A stretch of 64,000 nt of DNA from the NCBI RefSeq assembly GCF_000143535.2, contig NC_037317.1:806001-870000 (forward strand). The letters run 5' to 3'. Made by a program: the position numbers and the translations under genes. The notes under the pieces are model-generated. The model was not told where the DNA came from. It searched no databases and saw only the letters and a list, made by a program, of their open reading frames with translations. Numbering within the stretch: position 1 is the first letter of the stretch; each line of letters starts with the position of its first letter. This DNA comes from Botrytis cinerea B05.10 (Eukaryota > Ascomycota > Leotiomycetes > Helotiales > Sclerotiniaceae). Shown in pieces: positions 63,883-64,000 of the stretch.

Positions 63883-64000
63883 TTTGTGTATTCGAAAGAA
63901 GCTTCACCGATGAGTTTGAAGGTCTGTCCTACATCATTGCGAGGGAATTTACTCATATTTGTACTCATATCAGCTCTCGCAGATGGAGCAAGATGCGAAG
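63883..64000. other. Upstream flank of the FAD oxidase fragment at the window edge
   Basis: Non-coding sequence of normal base composition, probably the old promoter of the truncated oxidase. Confidence 0.4.

Overview
The window reads as a chromosome segment of a filamentous ascomycete. The genes carry short (about 50-140 nt) GT-AG introns, and the products include an alpha-1,3-glucan synthase, GPI-type cell wall proteins, a PTH11-like receptor relic and a CYP7/8-like fungal P450 relic. A block of about 30 kb of transposon DNA has been driven to extreme AT content by C-to-T and G-to-A changes, the footprint of RIP (repeat-induced point mutation). A Leotiomycete such as a Botrytis or Sclerotinia relative would fit, but that placement is inference.

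Layout. (1) 0.3-14.1 kb: a divergent cell wall pair, a GPI-anchored GH13 alpha-amylase/glucanotransferase-like enzyme (minus) and a full-length alpha-1,3-glucan synthase (plus), separated by 4.2 kb of non-coding DNA. (2) 14.8-24.2 kb: three minus-strand genes for secreted or membrane surface proteins: a small GPI-type protein, a cysteine-containing GPI-type protein and a Mid2-like Ser/Thr-rich single-pass protein. They are separated by long intergenic stretches full of pyrimidine-rich simple repeats. (3) 24.2-27.3 kb: gene-free simple-repeat DNA. (4) 27.3-57.15 kb: an AT-rich transposon block. Nesting can be read from target-site duplications: a Ty3/Gypsy element (B) sits in the 5' LTR of a second copy (A), which sits in a Ty1/Copia element (C). 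C also holds a 438-bp MITE and a younger solo LTR of its own family. C lies inside an intron of a minus-strand cytochrome P450 gene. To its left are a PTH11-like receptor pseudogene with transposons in one intron, foldback DNA elements, solo LTRs and a 175-bp TAA array. (5) 57.2-64 kb: gene-bearing DNA again, with the P450 5' end, a 3-beta-HSD/Erg26-like dehydrogenase, an unrecognised but apparently intact eight-exon gene, more repeat fragments, and the N-terminus of a truncated FAD-linked oxidase.

Working picture. The left third is a conserved cell wall module: glucan synthase, an amylase-type enzyme thought to serve alpha-glucan synthesis, and wall proteins. The right part looks like an accessory or secondary-metabolism neighbourhood (P450, SDR, FAD oxidase, receptor) decaying under transposon invasion, RIP and truncation. 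I see no CRISPR array, tRNA or rRNA. No wholly new system is proven here. The best leads are the 20-kb nested insertion in the P450 intron, probable leakage of RIP into the receptor gene, and the unrecognised eight-exon gene.
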